The notes: a model not told the origin generated them from the letters alone. DNA of 64,000 bases from Candidatus Xianfuyuplasma coldseepsis (GCF_014023125.1 NZ_CP048914.1:1330698-1394697), one strand, 5' to 3'; positions 1 to 9,402 are shown, counted from the first letter of the stretch. Numbers and translations are program-made.

Positions 1-1
1 C

Positions 2-1978
2 GAGATCGATCGTGACGAACGAATCATCTATCTGACACAAGTGACCGAGCGTGAGGAACTAAAACGACGTTATGAAGCCAGCGTCGGTGTTATCGCAATG
101 CTCAATTTAGACAATTTAGATGATGCAATCAGTGTCCTTGATGTCAGTAATCGTAGTTTTGTTCAAGGACGGTATTTGGAAGTCTTGGAGGCTTGGGGAG
201 AAGAATACAGTTTCTATATTACCCCATTAACGAATTCCAAACTAATTGCGGTCATGAACAAACAAACACTAATGAACCTTGTGAAAAATGAGTTTAAAAT
301 TGTCGAGACTGTCGCCGAGATTTCCCGGGAATACGGCATCTTGGTAACCCTATCAGCAGGGATTGCCTGTAGCAATATCAAACTAAACAAGCTCGGTGAT
401 ATTGCGAACGATGCACTCGATTTAGCCCTATCTCGTGGTGGTGATCAAATCGTTGTTAACATTGAAGGTAACGATTTGATGTACTTCGGTGGAAATACCA
501 ATACCGCTGAAAAACGAACCCGAATTACAACAAGGACTAACACCCAAAAATTAGAGCGATTGTTTGAAGAAAAACAACGCGTCTTCATCATGCCCCACCA
601 TCATCCTGATACCGATGCGTTTGGCGCTGCAATTGGTGTTTTAAAGTTGGCGCAAGCCTACAATAAAGACGCAAAAATTATCATCAATCGTGATGATTTG
701 GATAAGACAGTATTTAAAATTCTCCAAATGATGGAGTACGAATACATCACGTTCTTAGACTATATTATTACGCCAGCCAAAGCATTGGAAACTATTACAA
801 AAGAGGATCTCTTGATCTTAGTCGATCACCATTCGTACAGTCAAAACATGGATTCCAAAATAGTTGGCAAAACCAAAAATCTTGTGATTATCGACCATCA
901 CCGTAAATTAAACGATGCGATCGATGGTGCGTTAATTTCCCATATTGAACCCTATGCATCCAGTAGTGTTGAATTGGTTACCGAAATGATCGATTTAACA
1001 ACCAAAGATGTCGAACTGAATAATTTTGAAGCAACGGTTATGTTGAGCGGTATCATTGTCGATACCAATAACTTTATGTATCGTACTGGTTCACGAACAT
1101 TTGAAGCGTCGGCATACTTGCGTAAATATGGTGCAGATACCTTTAAAGTAAAAACAATTTTACGTCCAGGATTGGAAGAAATACAACTGAAATCACAACT
1201 GCTTACCTTAGCCGAAGTGATTCACAAACGATTTAGTATAGTCATCATTCCGCGTGATTTAAATCCAACGCGGACATTGCTCGCCAAAGTGGCGGATGAT
1301 TTACTTGAAATTGAAGATACAGTCGCAAGCTTTGCAATTGGCTATCTCGGTCCACAAACAGTCGGGATCTCAGCGCGCAGCTTGGAAGGCTTCAATGTTC
1401 AAGTTGTGATGGAGAAATTCAATGGTGGCGGGCATTTAAACAATGCTGGTGCACAGATTGAAACCGACGACATCAAACAAGTACGACTGGATTTGATTCA
1501 AATCTTGAATGAAACCGTATCGGAGGAAAAACCTATGAAAGTAATTTTGATCAAAGACCTAAAAGGCAAAGGAAAGAAAGGGCAAGTCATCGAAGTCGCC
1601 ACAGGCTATGGAAATTACTTGCTATCCAGTAAAATTGCGATTGAAGCAACGCAGCAAAACTTGCATTCGATTGAACTCGAAAAAGCAAAGCAAGAAGAAG
1701 TGGAACGGAAAACCCTCGAAGAGATGAAAGCGTTAAAAGAAAAAATCGAGAAACTTCCTGTTAAAGTATTTGTCAAAATCGGTGAGAATGGTAAACTGTT
1801 TGGCAAAGTCAATTCAAAACAAATCGCCATGGAATTCAAAAAACAGCATAAACTTACCATTGACAAACGGAAAATTGATTTAAAACAAAACATTGCCTCG
1901 TTAGGGAATTATAAAGTAGAAGTAAAATTACACAAAAACGTTACGGCGACCATTGAGGTATTAGTCGTCGAAGAATAG
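2..1978 (+). CDS. gdpP-rplI: GdpP-type c-di-AMP phosphodiesterase fused to ribosomal protein L9 (5'-partial)
   Basis: The frame is open to the left edge, so the N-terminal membrane and PAS parts lie outside the window. First comes a degenerate GGDEF-like domain (about 41-500). A DHH/DHHA1 phosphoesterase follows, with its metal ligands visible: HHHPDTDAFG near 595-625, VDHHS near 821, IDHHRK near 892 and the GGGH motif near 1427. This part is expected to hydrolyse c-di-AMP to pApA at the membrane. From codon 1535 the same frame encodes a complete L9 (MKVILIKDLKGKGKKGQ..., 147 residues, normal length), which binds 23S rRNA. Elsewhere gdpP and rplI are usually adjacent separate genes, so this is a gene fusion. 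An internal Shine-Dalgarno before the L9 ATG suggests free L9 could also be made. dnaB follows 9 bases later, the usual order. Confidence 0.9.
   Translation, partial: EIDRDERIIYLTQVTEREELKRRYEASVGVIAMLNLDNLDDAISVLDVSNRSFVQGRYLEVLEAWGEEYSFYITPLTNSKLIAVMNKQTLMNLVKNEFKIVETVAEISREYGILVTLSAGIACSNIKLNKLGDIANDALDLALSRGGDQIVVNIEGNDLMYFGGNTNTAEKRTRITTRTNTQKLERLFEEKQRVFIMPHHHPDTDAFGAAIGVLKLAQAYNKDAKIIINRDDLDKTVFKILQMMEYEYITFLDYIITPAKALETITKEDLLILVDHHSYSQNMDSKIVGKTKNLVIIDHHRKLNDAIDGALISHIEPYASSSVELVTEMIDLTTKDVELNNFEATVMLSGIIVDTNNFMYRTGSRTFEASAYLRKYGADTFKVKTILRPGLEEIQLKSQLLTLAEVIHKRFSIVIIPRDLNPTRTLLAKVADDLLEIEDTVASFAIGYLGPQTVGISARSLEGFNVQVVMEKFNGGGHLNNAGAQIETDDIKQVRLDLIQILNETVSEEKPMKVILIKDLKGKGKKGQVIEVATGYGNYLLSSKIAIEATQQNLHSIELEKAKQEEVERKTLEEMKALKEKIEKLPVKVFVKIGENGKLFGKVNSKQIAMEFKKQHKLTIDKRKIDLKQNIASLGNYKVEVKLHKNVTATIEVLVVEE
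1522..1537 (+). promoter_or_regulatory. Internal ribosome binding site and ATG for L9 inside the fusion gene
   Basis: A strong GGAGG lies 8 bases before an in-frame ATG at 1535. That ATG is exactly the first residue of canonical L9. The layout matches a separate rplI gene whose upstream stop codon has been lost, and would allow independent initiation of L9. Confidence 0.6.
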
Positions 1979-1987
1979 AGGGATACC

Positions 1988-3334
1988 ATGGAACGAATTA
2001 CACCTCATAATGTAGAAGCGGAACAATCGGTACTTGGTAGTGTCTTCGTCGATCAAGGTGCGATGAAGACGCTTGTAGATAAGCTGGAGAGTGATGATTT
2101 TTATACGTATCGGCACAAAGTAATCTTTACCGCCATGGTCGAGTTGTTTCAAGAGACCATTGATATTGATTACACAACCCTAGCAAACAAACTCGAAACC
2201 AAAGGGTTGTTGAATGATGCTGGAGGAATTGATTACATTCTCGGTTTGATCAACACCGTACCATCGATCGTCAACTTGCCGAACTACATCAATATTGTTC
2301 GGGATAAATCCATTACCCGTCGCATCATGGATGCATGTCGAAAAATCATTGAAGATGGGTATACCAATGACGATGCGATTGATTTTGTAGACAACTCTGA
2401 AAAGACGATTTTTGACATTGCCAAAGAACGTCGAACCACCGATTTTGTCAAAATTGGTGAAGTCGCTGAACAAGTTATCGAAAAAACCGAGAGTGCGAAA
2501 AATAATCAAGGTCGATTAACTGGACTCGATACCGGATTCAATCAGTTGAATGATTATACGCTCGGTTTACAACCGTCAGAACTGGTGATTATTGCTGCCC
2601 GTCCATCGATGGGGAAATCGGCATTTGCCTTAAACTTGGCAACCAATGTTGCAAAGATGCCGCAACACCCGTACGTCGCATTCTTCAGTCTAGAGATGGG
2701 ATCGGATCAGTTGGTTAGTCGGATGTTAAGTGCTGAGAGTCGCGTGCACTCGATGAACATTCGAACCGGGGACTTAACCCCTTCCCAGTGGCAACAAATT
2801 TCGTTGGCTCGTGAACAACTATCCAGTCTCAATGTCCTCTTTGATGACAGTGGAACGGTTAAAGTAACCGACCTTCGTCAAAAATGTCGAAAACTAGCCC
2901 AAGAGCGTAAATTGGATTTGGTTATAGTCGACTACCTTCAACTTCTGAGTGGGACCCGTCAGGAAAACCGGGTTCAGGAAGTTAGTGAAATCTCACGGAC
3001 ACTAAAAGAGATGGCCCGAGAGTTAAAAATCCCTGTTGTCGCATTGTCCCAGTTATCCCGTGCCGTTGAACGCCGGGAGGAAAAAATCCCAATGATGGCG
3101 GATTTGCGGGACTCTGGATCGATTGAACAGGATGCGGATATCGTCATATTCATGTATCGCGATGACTACTACAAAAAGCAAGATTCGAAACGCCCGGACA
3201 CCGTTGATTTAATCATTGCGAAAAACCGTCAGGGAGCAACAACAACAGAAAATATCGTCTTGTCATTCAATAAACAGTGTAGTTATTTTGGAAACTTGAC
3301 TCGTCCGGAAAATAGCCCGATTGGCGACCTATAA
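1988..3334 (+). CDS. dnaB: Replicative DNA helicase DnaB
   Basis: This is the hexameric 5'-3' helicase of the replication fork (called DnaC in Bacillus). At 448 residues it is normal length. The N-terminal helical domain (residues 1-100) starts ERITPHNVEAEQSVLGS. A linker leads to the RecA-fold motor, with Walker A ARPSMGKSAFA (about residues 204-214), Walker B LVIVDYLQLL and the arginine-finger region GSIEQDADIVIFMYR. No intein is present. It sits just downstream of gdpP-rplI, as in Bacillus, and ends at a hairpin terminator. Confidence 0.97.
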   Translation: MERITPHNVEAEQSVLGSVFVDQGAMKTLVDKLESDDFYTYRHKVIFTAMVELFQETIDIDYTTLANKLETKGLLNDAGGIDYILGLINTVPSIVNLPNYINIVRDKSITRRIMDACRKIIEDGYTNDDAIDFVDNSEKTIFDIAKERRTTDFVKIGEVAEQVIEKTESAKNNQGRLTGLDTGFNQLNDYTLGLQPSELVIIAARPSMGKSAFALNLATNVAKMPQHPYVAFFSLEMGSDQLVSRMLSAESRVHSMNIRTGDLTPSQWQQISLAREQLSSLNVLFDDSGTVKVTDLRQKCRKLAQERKLDLVIVDYLQLLSGTRQENRVQEVSEISRTLKEMARELKIPVVALSQLSRAVERREEKIPMMADLRDSGSIEQDADIVIFMYRDDYYKKQDSKRPDTVDLIIAKNRQGATTTENIVLSFNKQCSYFGNLTRPENSPIGDL

Positions 3335-3365
3335 TATTTTTTAAATTTATTTTAATTTCTAAACA

Positions 3366-3397
3366 AACTTCGTAACCTATGTTACGGAGTTTTTTAT
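3366..3397 (+). terminator. Rho-independent terminator after dnaB
   Basis: An 11-bp stem (AACTTCGTAAC with GTTACGGAGTT, one G-U pair) around loop CTAT, followed by a T run. Confidence 0.85.
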
Positions 3398-3407
3398 TTG
3401 ACCTATG

Positions 3408-3413
3408 TATAAT
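3408..3413 (+). promoter_or_regulatory. Probable -10 box of the hyd operon promoter
   Basis: A perfect TATAAT lies 20 bases before the hydE start, directly after the dnaB terminator. No convincing -35 is seen at the usual spacing. Confidence 0.45.
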
Positions 3414-3433
3414 AGGGTTGGCGAGGTGATAGC

Positions 3434-4543
3434 ATGAACACGATTTTACCGAATATCAAAACAGGTAAAAAACAACATCCAATGACTCAAAAACGAATTG
3501 CACAACTGATTGATCAACTAGCAGATACACACATGATTCCCGTAGATGATCTACGGTATTTGCTCGATCATATTTGTGTGGAAGATACCTCGTATTTATT
3601 TGATACAGCCCACAAAGTAAAACAACCCTACTATCAGAATCGTGTCTTTTTACGAGGGTTGATTGAAATTAGTAATTACTGTAGTAAGGGATGTCATTAT
3701 TGTGGTATTAATCGTACCAATAAGAACGTTCAGCGGTATCGTCTCGATAAAGAAACAATCCTAGAATGCTGTAGGCGGGGATATGACCTTGGATATAAGA
3801 CGTTTGTGTTACAAGCGGGAGAAGATCCAGCGTTAACCGATGAATTTCTATGTGAAGTCATCAAATCAATTAAAACAACCTATCCCGACTCACGGATTTC
3901 TTTATCATTAGGAGAACGTAGTTTTGCCTCGTATATCGCTTTATATCAAGCAGGAGCAGATCGGTATCTACTGCGTCACGAGACTGCTTCAAAACGATTA
4001 TACGAACATTTACATCCTAACGATTCAAGTTTTGAAAATCGTCGTCAATGTTTGGATAATCTGAAAGTAATCGGGTATCAAACCGGATCAGGATGTATGG
4101 TCGGAAGCCCAAGTCAAACCAATGACGATATTGTCCAGGATTTACTCTACTTACATCAATTACAGCCACACATGGTGGGGGTTGGTCCCTATCTTTGTCA
4201 TGAAGACACATTACTGAGAGGCAATCAATCCGGCACATTACTCGAAACGTACATCATCTTAGCCTTGGTTCGATTGATTTTGCCACAAGCGATGTTGCCA
4301 GCTACAACCGCTTTGGGGACATTGGATAAACTGGGGCGCGAGAATGCCCTCTTTGTTGGGGCGAATGTGATGATGCCTAACATCGGTCCGAAAGAATATT
4401 TAGAAGCCTATCAAATCTATCAAAATAAACAATTAGCAAAAGATACCGATGAATCGAATCGGGACAACACAAAAAAACGAATTGAAGCATTTGGACATAT
4501 CGCTGATTTCAGCGTCGGTGATGTTCATACATGGGAAGGATGA
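3434..4543 (+). CDS. hydE: FeFe-hydrogenase maturation radical SAM protein HydE
   Basis: HydE acts in building the H-cluster 2Fe subcluster, on the Fe(CO)2(CN)-cysteine product of HydG. The 369-residue protein has the radical SAM CX3CX2C motif at Cys83, Cys87 and Cys90 (CSKGCHYCG), a glycine-rich SAM region (QAGEDP) and a TIM-barrel layout like the BioB family. It starts at an ATG preceded by GAGGTGAT. It heads the block hydE-hydG-aspA-hydF, whose context separates it from other BioB-like radical SAM enzymes. The hydG start overlaps or closely follows its stop, so the two are co-translated. No hydrogenase structural gene is in the window. Confidence 0.93.
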   Translation: MNTILPNIKTGKKQHPMTQKRIAQLIDQLADTHMIPVDDLRYLLDHICVEDTSYLFDTAHKVKQPYYQNRVFLRGLIEISNYCSKGCHYCGINRTNKNVQRYRLDKETILECCRRGYDLGYKTFVLQAGEDPALTDEFLCEVIKSIKTTYPDSRISLSLGERSFASYIALYQAGADRYLLRHETASKRLYEHLHPNDSSFENRRQCLDNLKVIGYQTGSGCMVGSPSQTNDDIVQDLLYLHQLQPHMVGVGPYLCHEDTLLRGNQSGTLLETYIILALVRLILPQAMLPATTALGTLDKLGRENALFVGANVMMPNIGPKEYLEAYQIYQNKQLAKDTDESNRDNTKKRIEAFGHIADFSVGDVHTWEG

Positions 4544-4548
4544 GCACG

Positions 4549-5913
4549 ATGATTGATAAATACTATATTAACAAGTTATTGCAGGCAGCAAGGCATCCAG
4601 CCGACGAAGAAATCCAAGCCATTTTAGATAAAGCAAGGAAACGTAAACGACTAAATGATATGGATGTTGCGATGTTGCTAAATGCACACAAACCAGAACA
4701 ACTGGAACAAATTTATGATATCGCTGGGTGCTTGAAGGATGAGATTTATGGTAGTCGAGTTGTCATCTTTGCCCCCCTATATATATCCAACTATTGTGTC
4801 AACAATTGCAAATATTGTGGTTATCGTCGTGACAATAAATTTCCACGCAAAAAACTAACGCAAAGCGCCATCAAAGAACAAGCAATCACATTGGAAAAAC
4901 TTGGTCATAAACGTTTAGCGTTGGAAGTGGGAGAGTCACCAAAAGAAACACCGATTGATTATGTTGTCGAATCGATTAAAACCATTTATGACAACTCCTC
5001 CATCCGTCGTATTAATGTCAATATTGCCGCAACAACTGTAGACGACTATAAAAAGTTAAAAGACGTAGGGATTGGAACGTATATCTTGTTTCAAGAAACT
5101 TATGATCCCGATGCCTTTAAGGACCAACATCCCAAAAGTATCAAAGGGGATTATGAGTATCATCTTCACGCCTTTGATCGCGCCTTTGAAGCGGGGATTG
5201 ATGATGTAGGTGCGGGGGTTTTATTCGGTCTTGCCAACTGGAAATTTGAAGTTATGAGCTTATTGATTCATAATCGATATTTGGAAGATACGTATGGGGT
5301 TGGTTTTCATACCATCAGTGTTCCTCGTTTGAAGAAAGCAGAAGGAATGTCGTTAGAAGACTATCCCAATATTATTTCGGATGAGCAGTTTAAACGACTG
5401 GTAACCGTATTACGACTCGCAGTGCCATATGTGGGGTTAATCTTAAGCACTAGAGAAACCAAAGAAATGCGAGAAGAACTAATTCAACGTGGCGTCAGTC
5501 AAATCAGTGCTGGAAGTAAAACAGATGTTGGTGGGTATCATGAAGATATCGAAGAAGCACACGAACCCGATCAATTTGAACTATCGGATGAACGCTCTGT
5601 GCTTGAAGTAAATAAGGATTTAATCTCGCGAAATCTGATTCCCTCCTATTGTACAGCGTGTTATCGCAAAGGACGTACAGGTGATCGCTTCATGCGACTT
5701 GCAAAAGGGGGAACGATTGGATTGATTTGTGAACCCAATGCCTTGATGACGTTGACAGAATATGTGATGGACTATGGGGATCAAGAGCTAATCGAATCTG
5801 GATTAAAATTCATTTTCAATCATGCCGAAAAAATCCGGCATCAAACTGTAAAAGACAAATTGAAAACAAATATATATCGCATTATTAAAGGTGAACGCGA
5901 TCTCTATTTCTAG
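4549..5913 (+). CDS. hydG: FeFe-hydrogenase maturation tyrosine lyase HydG
   Basis: HydG is a radical SAM enzyme that cleaves tyrosine to p-cresol plus the CO and CN- ligands of the H-cluster. Two Fe-S sites are visible. The radical SAM CX3CX2C is at Cys83, Cys87 and Cys90 (CVNNCKYCGY). The C-terminal CX2CX22C is at Cys368, Cys371 and Cys394, the auxiliary cluster that separates HydG from the thiazole enzyme ThiH. I chose ATG 4549 because GGAAGGA lies 8 bases before it; ATGs at 4531 and 4540 are in frame but poorly spaced from any Shine-Dalgarno. Start to stop is 454 codons. It is second in the maturation operon. Confidence 0.94.
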   Translation: MIDKYYINKLLQAARHPADEEIQAILDKARKRKRLNDMDVAMLLNAHKPEQLEQIYDIAGCLKDEIYGSRVVIFAPLYISNYCVNNCKYCGYRRDNKFPRKKLTQSAIKEQAITLEKLGHKRLALEVGESPKETPIDYVVESIKTIYDNSSIRRINVNIAATTVDDYKKLKDVGIGTYILFQETYDPDAFKDQHPKSIKGDYEYHLHAFDRAFEAGIDDVGAGVLFGLANWKFEVMSLLIHNRYLEDTYGVGFHTISVPRLKKAEGMSLEDYPNIISDEQFKRLVTVLRLAVPYVGLILSTRETKEMREELIQRGVSQISAGSKTDVGGYHEDIEEAHEPDQFELSDERSVLEVNKDLISRNLIPSYCTACYRKGRTGDRFMRLAKGGTIGLICEPNALMTLTEYVMDYGDQELIESGLKFIFNHAEKIRHQTVKDKLKTNIYRIIKGERDLYF

Positions 5914-5924
5914 GAGGTGACATC

Positions 5925-7322
5925 ATGCGTAAAGAAACCGATCAAATGGGAACAATAGAACTACCAGATAATTGTTTATACGGCATTGCTACAGCTCGGG
6001 CTATCATGAATTTTAACATCTCTGAACAAGTAGTAAACAACCGAATAATTCATGAAATGGTCAATATTAAAAAGCAAGCAGCATTGTGCAATCATGAACT
6101 GGGGTATTTGTCCGATGAAATAACCACGGCAATCACATTGGCATGTGATCAAATTTTAGCAGGTGATTATCGTGATTCCTTTGTTGTTTGTGCGCATCAA
6201 GGTGGTGCTGGTACCAGTACCAATATGAATGTCAATGAGGTCATTGCAAACAAGGCACTTCAAGTGCTTGGACATCCCTGTGGTTCGTATCATATAATCC
6301 ATCCGATCAATCACATTAATTTGCATCAATCAACCAATGACACGTTCCCAACTGCAGTCCGAATCGCAGCAATTAAACAATTGCGATTAGTCGCAAATGA
6401 GTATAGTTTTCTGCAACAAACATTGCAACAAAAAGAAACTGAATATGGATCGATATTAAAACTTGGAAGAACACAAATGATGGACGCGGTTCCGATGCTT
6501 GCAGGACAGATGTTTGGGGCTCAAGCGAGTGTGATTAGTCGTGATCGATGGCGCTTATACAAGGTGGAAGAACGACTTCGGACAATGAATATTGGTGGGA
6601 CGGCAATTGGTACAGGTATGAATGCACCTCTTAAATATACGTTTATGATGACATCAAAATTGCAACAATCGACAAACATCGGTCTAAGCCGTGCTGATGA
6701 TTTAATTGATAATACTCAAAACGTCGATTCCTTTGTTGAGGTATCTAGTTTATTAAAAGTGGCTGCTACAACGCTGATCAAAATGGCGAACGATTATCGA
6801 TTCTTAGCCTCTGGCCCTCATGGTGGTATTGGTGAAATATCGTTAAAACCACACCAAGCAGGATCGTCTATCATGCCAGGAAAAGTGAATCCGGTAATCC
6901 TCGAAATGACGATTCAAGTTGCTGAAAAAATCATTGCCAACGATGCATTGATTACCTCTTTGGCAACACGTGGTAATTTGGAACTAAATGCCTTTTTACC
7001 AGGGATTGCTGAAGCACTTCTCGAGTCTCTTGAACTCTTAACTAACACCGTTCATAAGTTCAATAATATGTGTGTAAAAAATATAGTGGTCAACAAGGAT
7101 ATATGTCAGCAAAATCTGGAGCGATCGATGTCGTTAATCACACCACTCATTCATATCATTGGCTACGATAAAGCAAGTTGGGTTGTGAAACAAGCACAAG
7201 AGCACCAAATGACAATCAGAGACATATTAGTACAAGAAAAACTGTTTACGAACAAGGAACTCGATCAACTACTTGATCCCTTAAATATTACGAAACCAGG
7301 GATTATCAAAGGGGTGAAATGA
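5925..7322 (+). CDS. aspA: Aspartate ammonia-lyase in the hydrogenase maturation operon
   Basis: The enzyme converts aspartate to fumarate and ammonia. The 465-residue protein belongs to the fumarase/aspartase superfamily, with the signature GSSIMPGKVNP, the upstream GGAGTSTNMNVNEV region and HQSTNDTFP. The GTSTNMNVNE form favours aspartase over fumarase, although a class II fumarase cannot be fully excluded. It begins 11 bases after hydG behind AGGAGGTGAC, and its stop overlaps the hydF start. From memory, an aspartase gene also occurs in maturation clusters of other Bacillota. A role supplying ammonium for the azadithiolate bridge is attractive but is inference. Confidence 0.88.
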   Translation: MRKETDQMGTIELPDNCLYGIATARAIMNFNISEQVVNNRIIHEMVNIKKQAALCNHELGYLSDEITTAITLACDQILAGDYRDSFVVCAHQGGAGTSTNMNVNEVIANKALQVLGHPCGSYHIIHPINHINLHQSTNDTFPTAVRIAAIKQLRLVANEYSFLQQTLQQKETEYGSILKLGRTQMMDAVPMLAGQMFGAQASVISRDRWRLYKVEERLRTMNIGGTAIGTGMNAPLKYTFMMTSKLQQSTNIGLSRADDLIDNTQNVDSFVEVSSLLKVAATTLIKMANDYRFLASGPHGGIGEISLKPHQAGSSIMPGKVNPVILEMTIQVAEKIIANDALITSLATRGNLELNAFLPGIAEALLESLELLTNTVHKFNNMCVKNIVVNKDICQQNLERSMSLITPLIHIIGYDKASWVVKQAQEHQMTIRDILVQEKLFTNKELDQLLDPLNITKPGIIKGVK

Positions 7323-8554
7323 TGAATCAAACACCACGAAGCAATCGCACTCATATTGCCATTTTTGGTCGACGAAATGCGGGGAAAAGCAGTGTTATAA
7401 ACGCACTTACGAATCAACAAATTTCACTGGTTAGTGATGTGGCTGGAACAACGACCGACCCGGTATTTAAGAGTATCGAGTTGTTACCGCTTGGACCTTG
7501 TGTATTAATTGATACAGCAGGTATTGATGATATCGGTACATTAGGAAAAATGCGGGTAGAAAGAACCTATGATATCATAAATAAGACCGATATTGGTCTT
7601 ATTATCTTCGATCATCAACAAACTGATTTTAGCGAAGAACTGCAATTGATAAAAGAATTTAAGAAACGACAAAAACCGTTCCTACTAGTTGGGAATAAAA
7701 CCGATCAAGGAACAACGTCGTCGATGGATGCCTTAGGTAAATATGACATTCATTTTGTCAGTGCCTTGACAAAAGCAGGAATGACTCAGTTAAAACAACA
7801 AATCGGACAAACGGTTCAGTTTGAAGAAGAAAAATTCCGTATTGTCGGTGATTTAATTCAACCCGGTGAGTTTGTCGTATTGGTAACACCGATAGACAAA
7901 GCTGCACCAAAAGGTCGATTAATTTTACCGCAACAACAAACCATACGAGACATCCTTGAAAGCGATGCAATCGCGATTGTCACCAAAGAGCATGAGTTGC
8001 GAGAAACCTTACAAAATCTTCACAAAAAACCAGCCTTGGTGATTACCGATTCGCAAGCGTTTCTAAAAGTGTCAGCTGATACACCCCAAGATATCCCATT
8101 GACGAGCTTCAGTATCTTATTTGCCCGAAATAAAGGCGATCTAGAAGAACTTGTTCAAGGGGCTTTAGCCATCGATCACTTACAAAGCGGAGATACCATT
8201 TTGGTCAGTGAAGGATGCACACACCATCGTCAAAGCGATGATATAGGAACGGTTAAAATCCCGCGGTGGTTACGGCAATATACGGGGAAAGATTTTAATT
8301 TTATATATAGTAGTGGCTATTCCTTCCCTAAAGAGTTGGACGAGGTTCAACTTGTGATTCATTGCGGTGGATGCATGTTAAATAAAACGGAAATGATGTA
8401 TCGCATCAAACAAGTCGTAGACAAGGATATACCGATTGTTAATTACGGTGTTTTGATTGCTTATGTTCAGGGAATCTTTGAACGAGCACTCAAACCATTT
8501 CCCCTAGCCAACCTGATTTTTCAAGAACAACATCAAAAAAAGCAATCGCAATGA
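7319..8554 (+). CDS. hydF: FeFe-hydrogenase maturation GTPase HydF
   Basis: HydF is the scaffold GTPase on which the 2Fe precursor is assembled and passed to apo-hydrogenase. The 411-residue protein has an N-terminal Era-like G domain: GRRNAGKSS (P-loop), DTAGIDD (G3) and NKTD (G4). A dimerisation domain follows, then a C-terminal Fe-S domain with CxH at Cys300/His302 and HCGGC at His348-Cys352. This is the CxH...HCxxC signature of HydF. ATG 7319 overlaps the aspA TGA; ATG 7322 is equally possible. The terminator overlaps its last codons, so hydE-hydG-aspA-hydF looks like one transcript. Confidence 0.95.
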   Translation: MMNQTPRSNRTHIAIFGRRNAGKSSVINALTNQQISLVSDVAGTTTDPVFKSIELLPLGPCVLIDTAGIDDIGTLGKMRVERTYDIINKTDIGLIIFDHQQTDFSEELQLIKEFKKRQKPFLLVGNKTDQGTTSSMDALGKYDIHFVSALTKAGMTQLKQQIGQTVQFEEEKFRIVGDLIQPGEFVVLVTPIDKAAPKGRLILPQQQTIRDILESDAIAIVTKEHELRETLQNLHKKPALVITDSQAFLKVSADTPQDIPLTSFSILFARNKGDLEELVQGALAIDHLQSGDTILVSEGCTHHRQSDDIGTVKIPRWLRQYTGKDFNFIYSSGYSFPKELDEVQLVIHCGGCMLNKTEMMYRIKQVVDKDIPIVNYGVLIAYVQGIFERALKPFPLANLIFQEQHQKKQSQ

Positions 8555-8564
8555 TTGCTTTTTT
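8535..8564. terminator. Bidirectional terminator between hydF and the TSUP permease
   Basis: AAAAAAGCAATC pairs with GATTGCTTTTTT around a short loop, giving T runs on both strands between convergent genes. Confidence 0.85.
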
Positions 8565-8580
8565 AGTACAGTAATACTGA

Positions 8581-9342
8581 CTAACTTGTGTAAAACAGCA
8601 GTACAAGAATCGAACCATAGATCATCAAGAATCCACCAATGACACGATTTAGGATGATTTCATTCACTTTATTGGCAAAGATGCTGGCTAGGTTGGCTCC
8701 AACGAACGCAGCAACGCTGGCAAATATTAAGGGAAGCCATTCTGTCGGGATAATTAAGATGTGAGTTACGGCACCGACAAAGGCGGTAACCGTCATGATC
8801 GTAACGCTGGTTCCAACGGCTTCACGGAGGCCGAATCCAAGTAACATCGTTAGTACTGCGAGCATGCTAAGGCCACCACCACTACCAAAATAACCGCTGA
8901 TTAATCCGATGATTATTCCCCAAAAGATCGCTTGGCCAATAATAAATTTACCTGGTTTGATTAATTTATTTTGGGGATTGTCTTTCACAGGATACACAAA
9001 AAAGCGGATCCCAAGAACGACGACAAAGATATTGAGCACGGAGTTCATATTATAGGGGTTCATGTCTTTGGATACAATGCTACCGATGATGGTAAATACA
9101 ATCACCATGATTGCTAGGTAAGAGGCTCGTTTTAAGTCAACGTTTTTGTAACGTATATAATTAAAGGCACTGGTCGAACTAGCAAAGATATCACTTGCTA
9201 GTGCAATCCCGATTGCAACATAGGTATCCATCCCCAAAACGGTGGCGAACAATGGAGCAATAATAACGGCAGCACTAAGTCCCACTAAGCCCGTTGCGAT
9301 TCCAGCAAAAAAGCCACCGATAATGTAAACAAATATGTCCAT
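8581..9342 (-). CDS. TSUP/TauE-SafE family membrane permease
   Basis: This 253-residue protein is almost wholly hydrophobic, with about seven to eight predicted membrane helices. It shows the TauE/SafE pattern: an N-terminal glycine-rich GGFFAGIATGLVGLSAAVIIAP and a repeated SGYFGSGGGLSMLAVL. Family members move sulfite, sulfoacetate or other organosulfur anions; the substrate here cannot be read from sequence. It starts at ATG 9342 (minus strand) behind AAAGGGG. It is convergent to hydF and has its own promoter. Its neighbour hydF offers no firm clue to function. Confidence 0.85.
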   Translation of the reverse strand: MDIFVYIIGGFFAGIATGLVGLSAAVIIAPLFATVLGMDTYVAIGIALASDIFASSTSAFNYIRYKNVDLKRASYLAIMVIVFTIIGSIVSKDMNPYNMNSVLNIFVVVLGIRFFVYPVKDNPQNKLIKPGKFIIGQAIFWGIIIGLISGYFGSGGGLSMLAVLTMLLGFGLREAVGTSVTIMTVTAFVGAVTHILIIPTEWLPLIFASVAAFVGANLASIFANKVNEIILNRVIGGFLMIYGSILVLLFYTS

Positions 9343-9373
9343 GATATTGCCCCTTTCTAGTTGTCATATAACC

Positions 9374-9402
9374 ATTATAGTATAGATTGTAAGTTTCAAC
9401 AA
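9374..9402 (-). promoter_or_regulatory. Promoter of the TSUP permease gene
   Basis: On the minus strand TTGTTG, a 17-base spacer and TATAAT lie about 30 bases before the start codon. Confidence 0.55.

Noticed and set aside
4531-4548. Longer HydG starting at ATG 4531
   Set aside because: GGAAGGA lies within this segment and is correctly spaced only for ATG 4549; the extra residues do not resemble HydG.
5925-7322. Fumarase C instead of aspartase
   Set aside because: Both share GSSxMPxKxNP, but GAGTSTNMNVNEV and the hydrogenase maturation context favour aspartase; fumarase remains a minor possibility.
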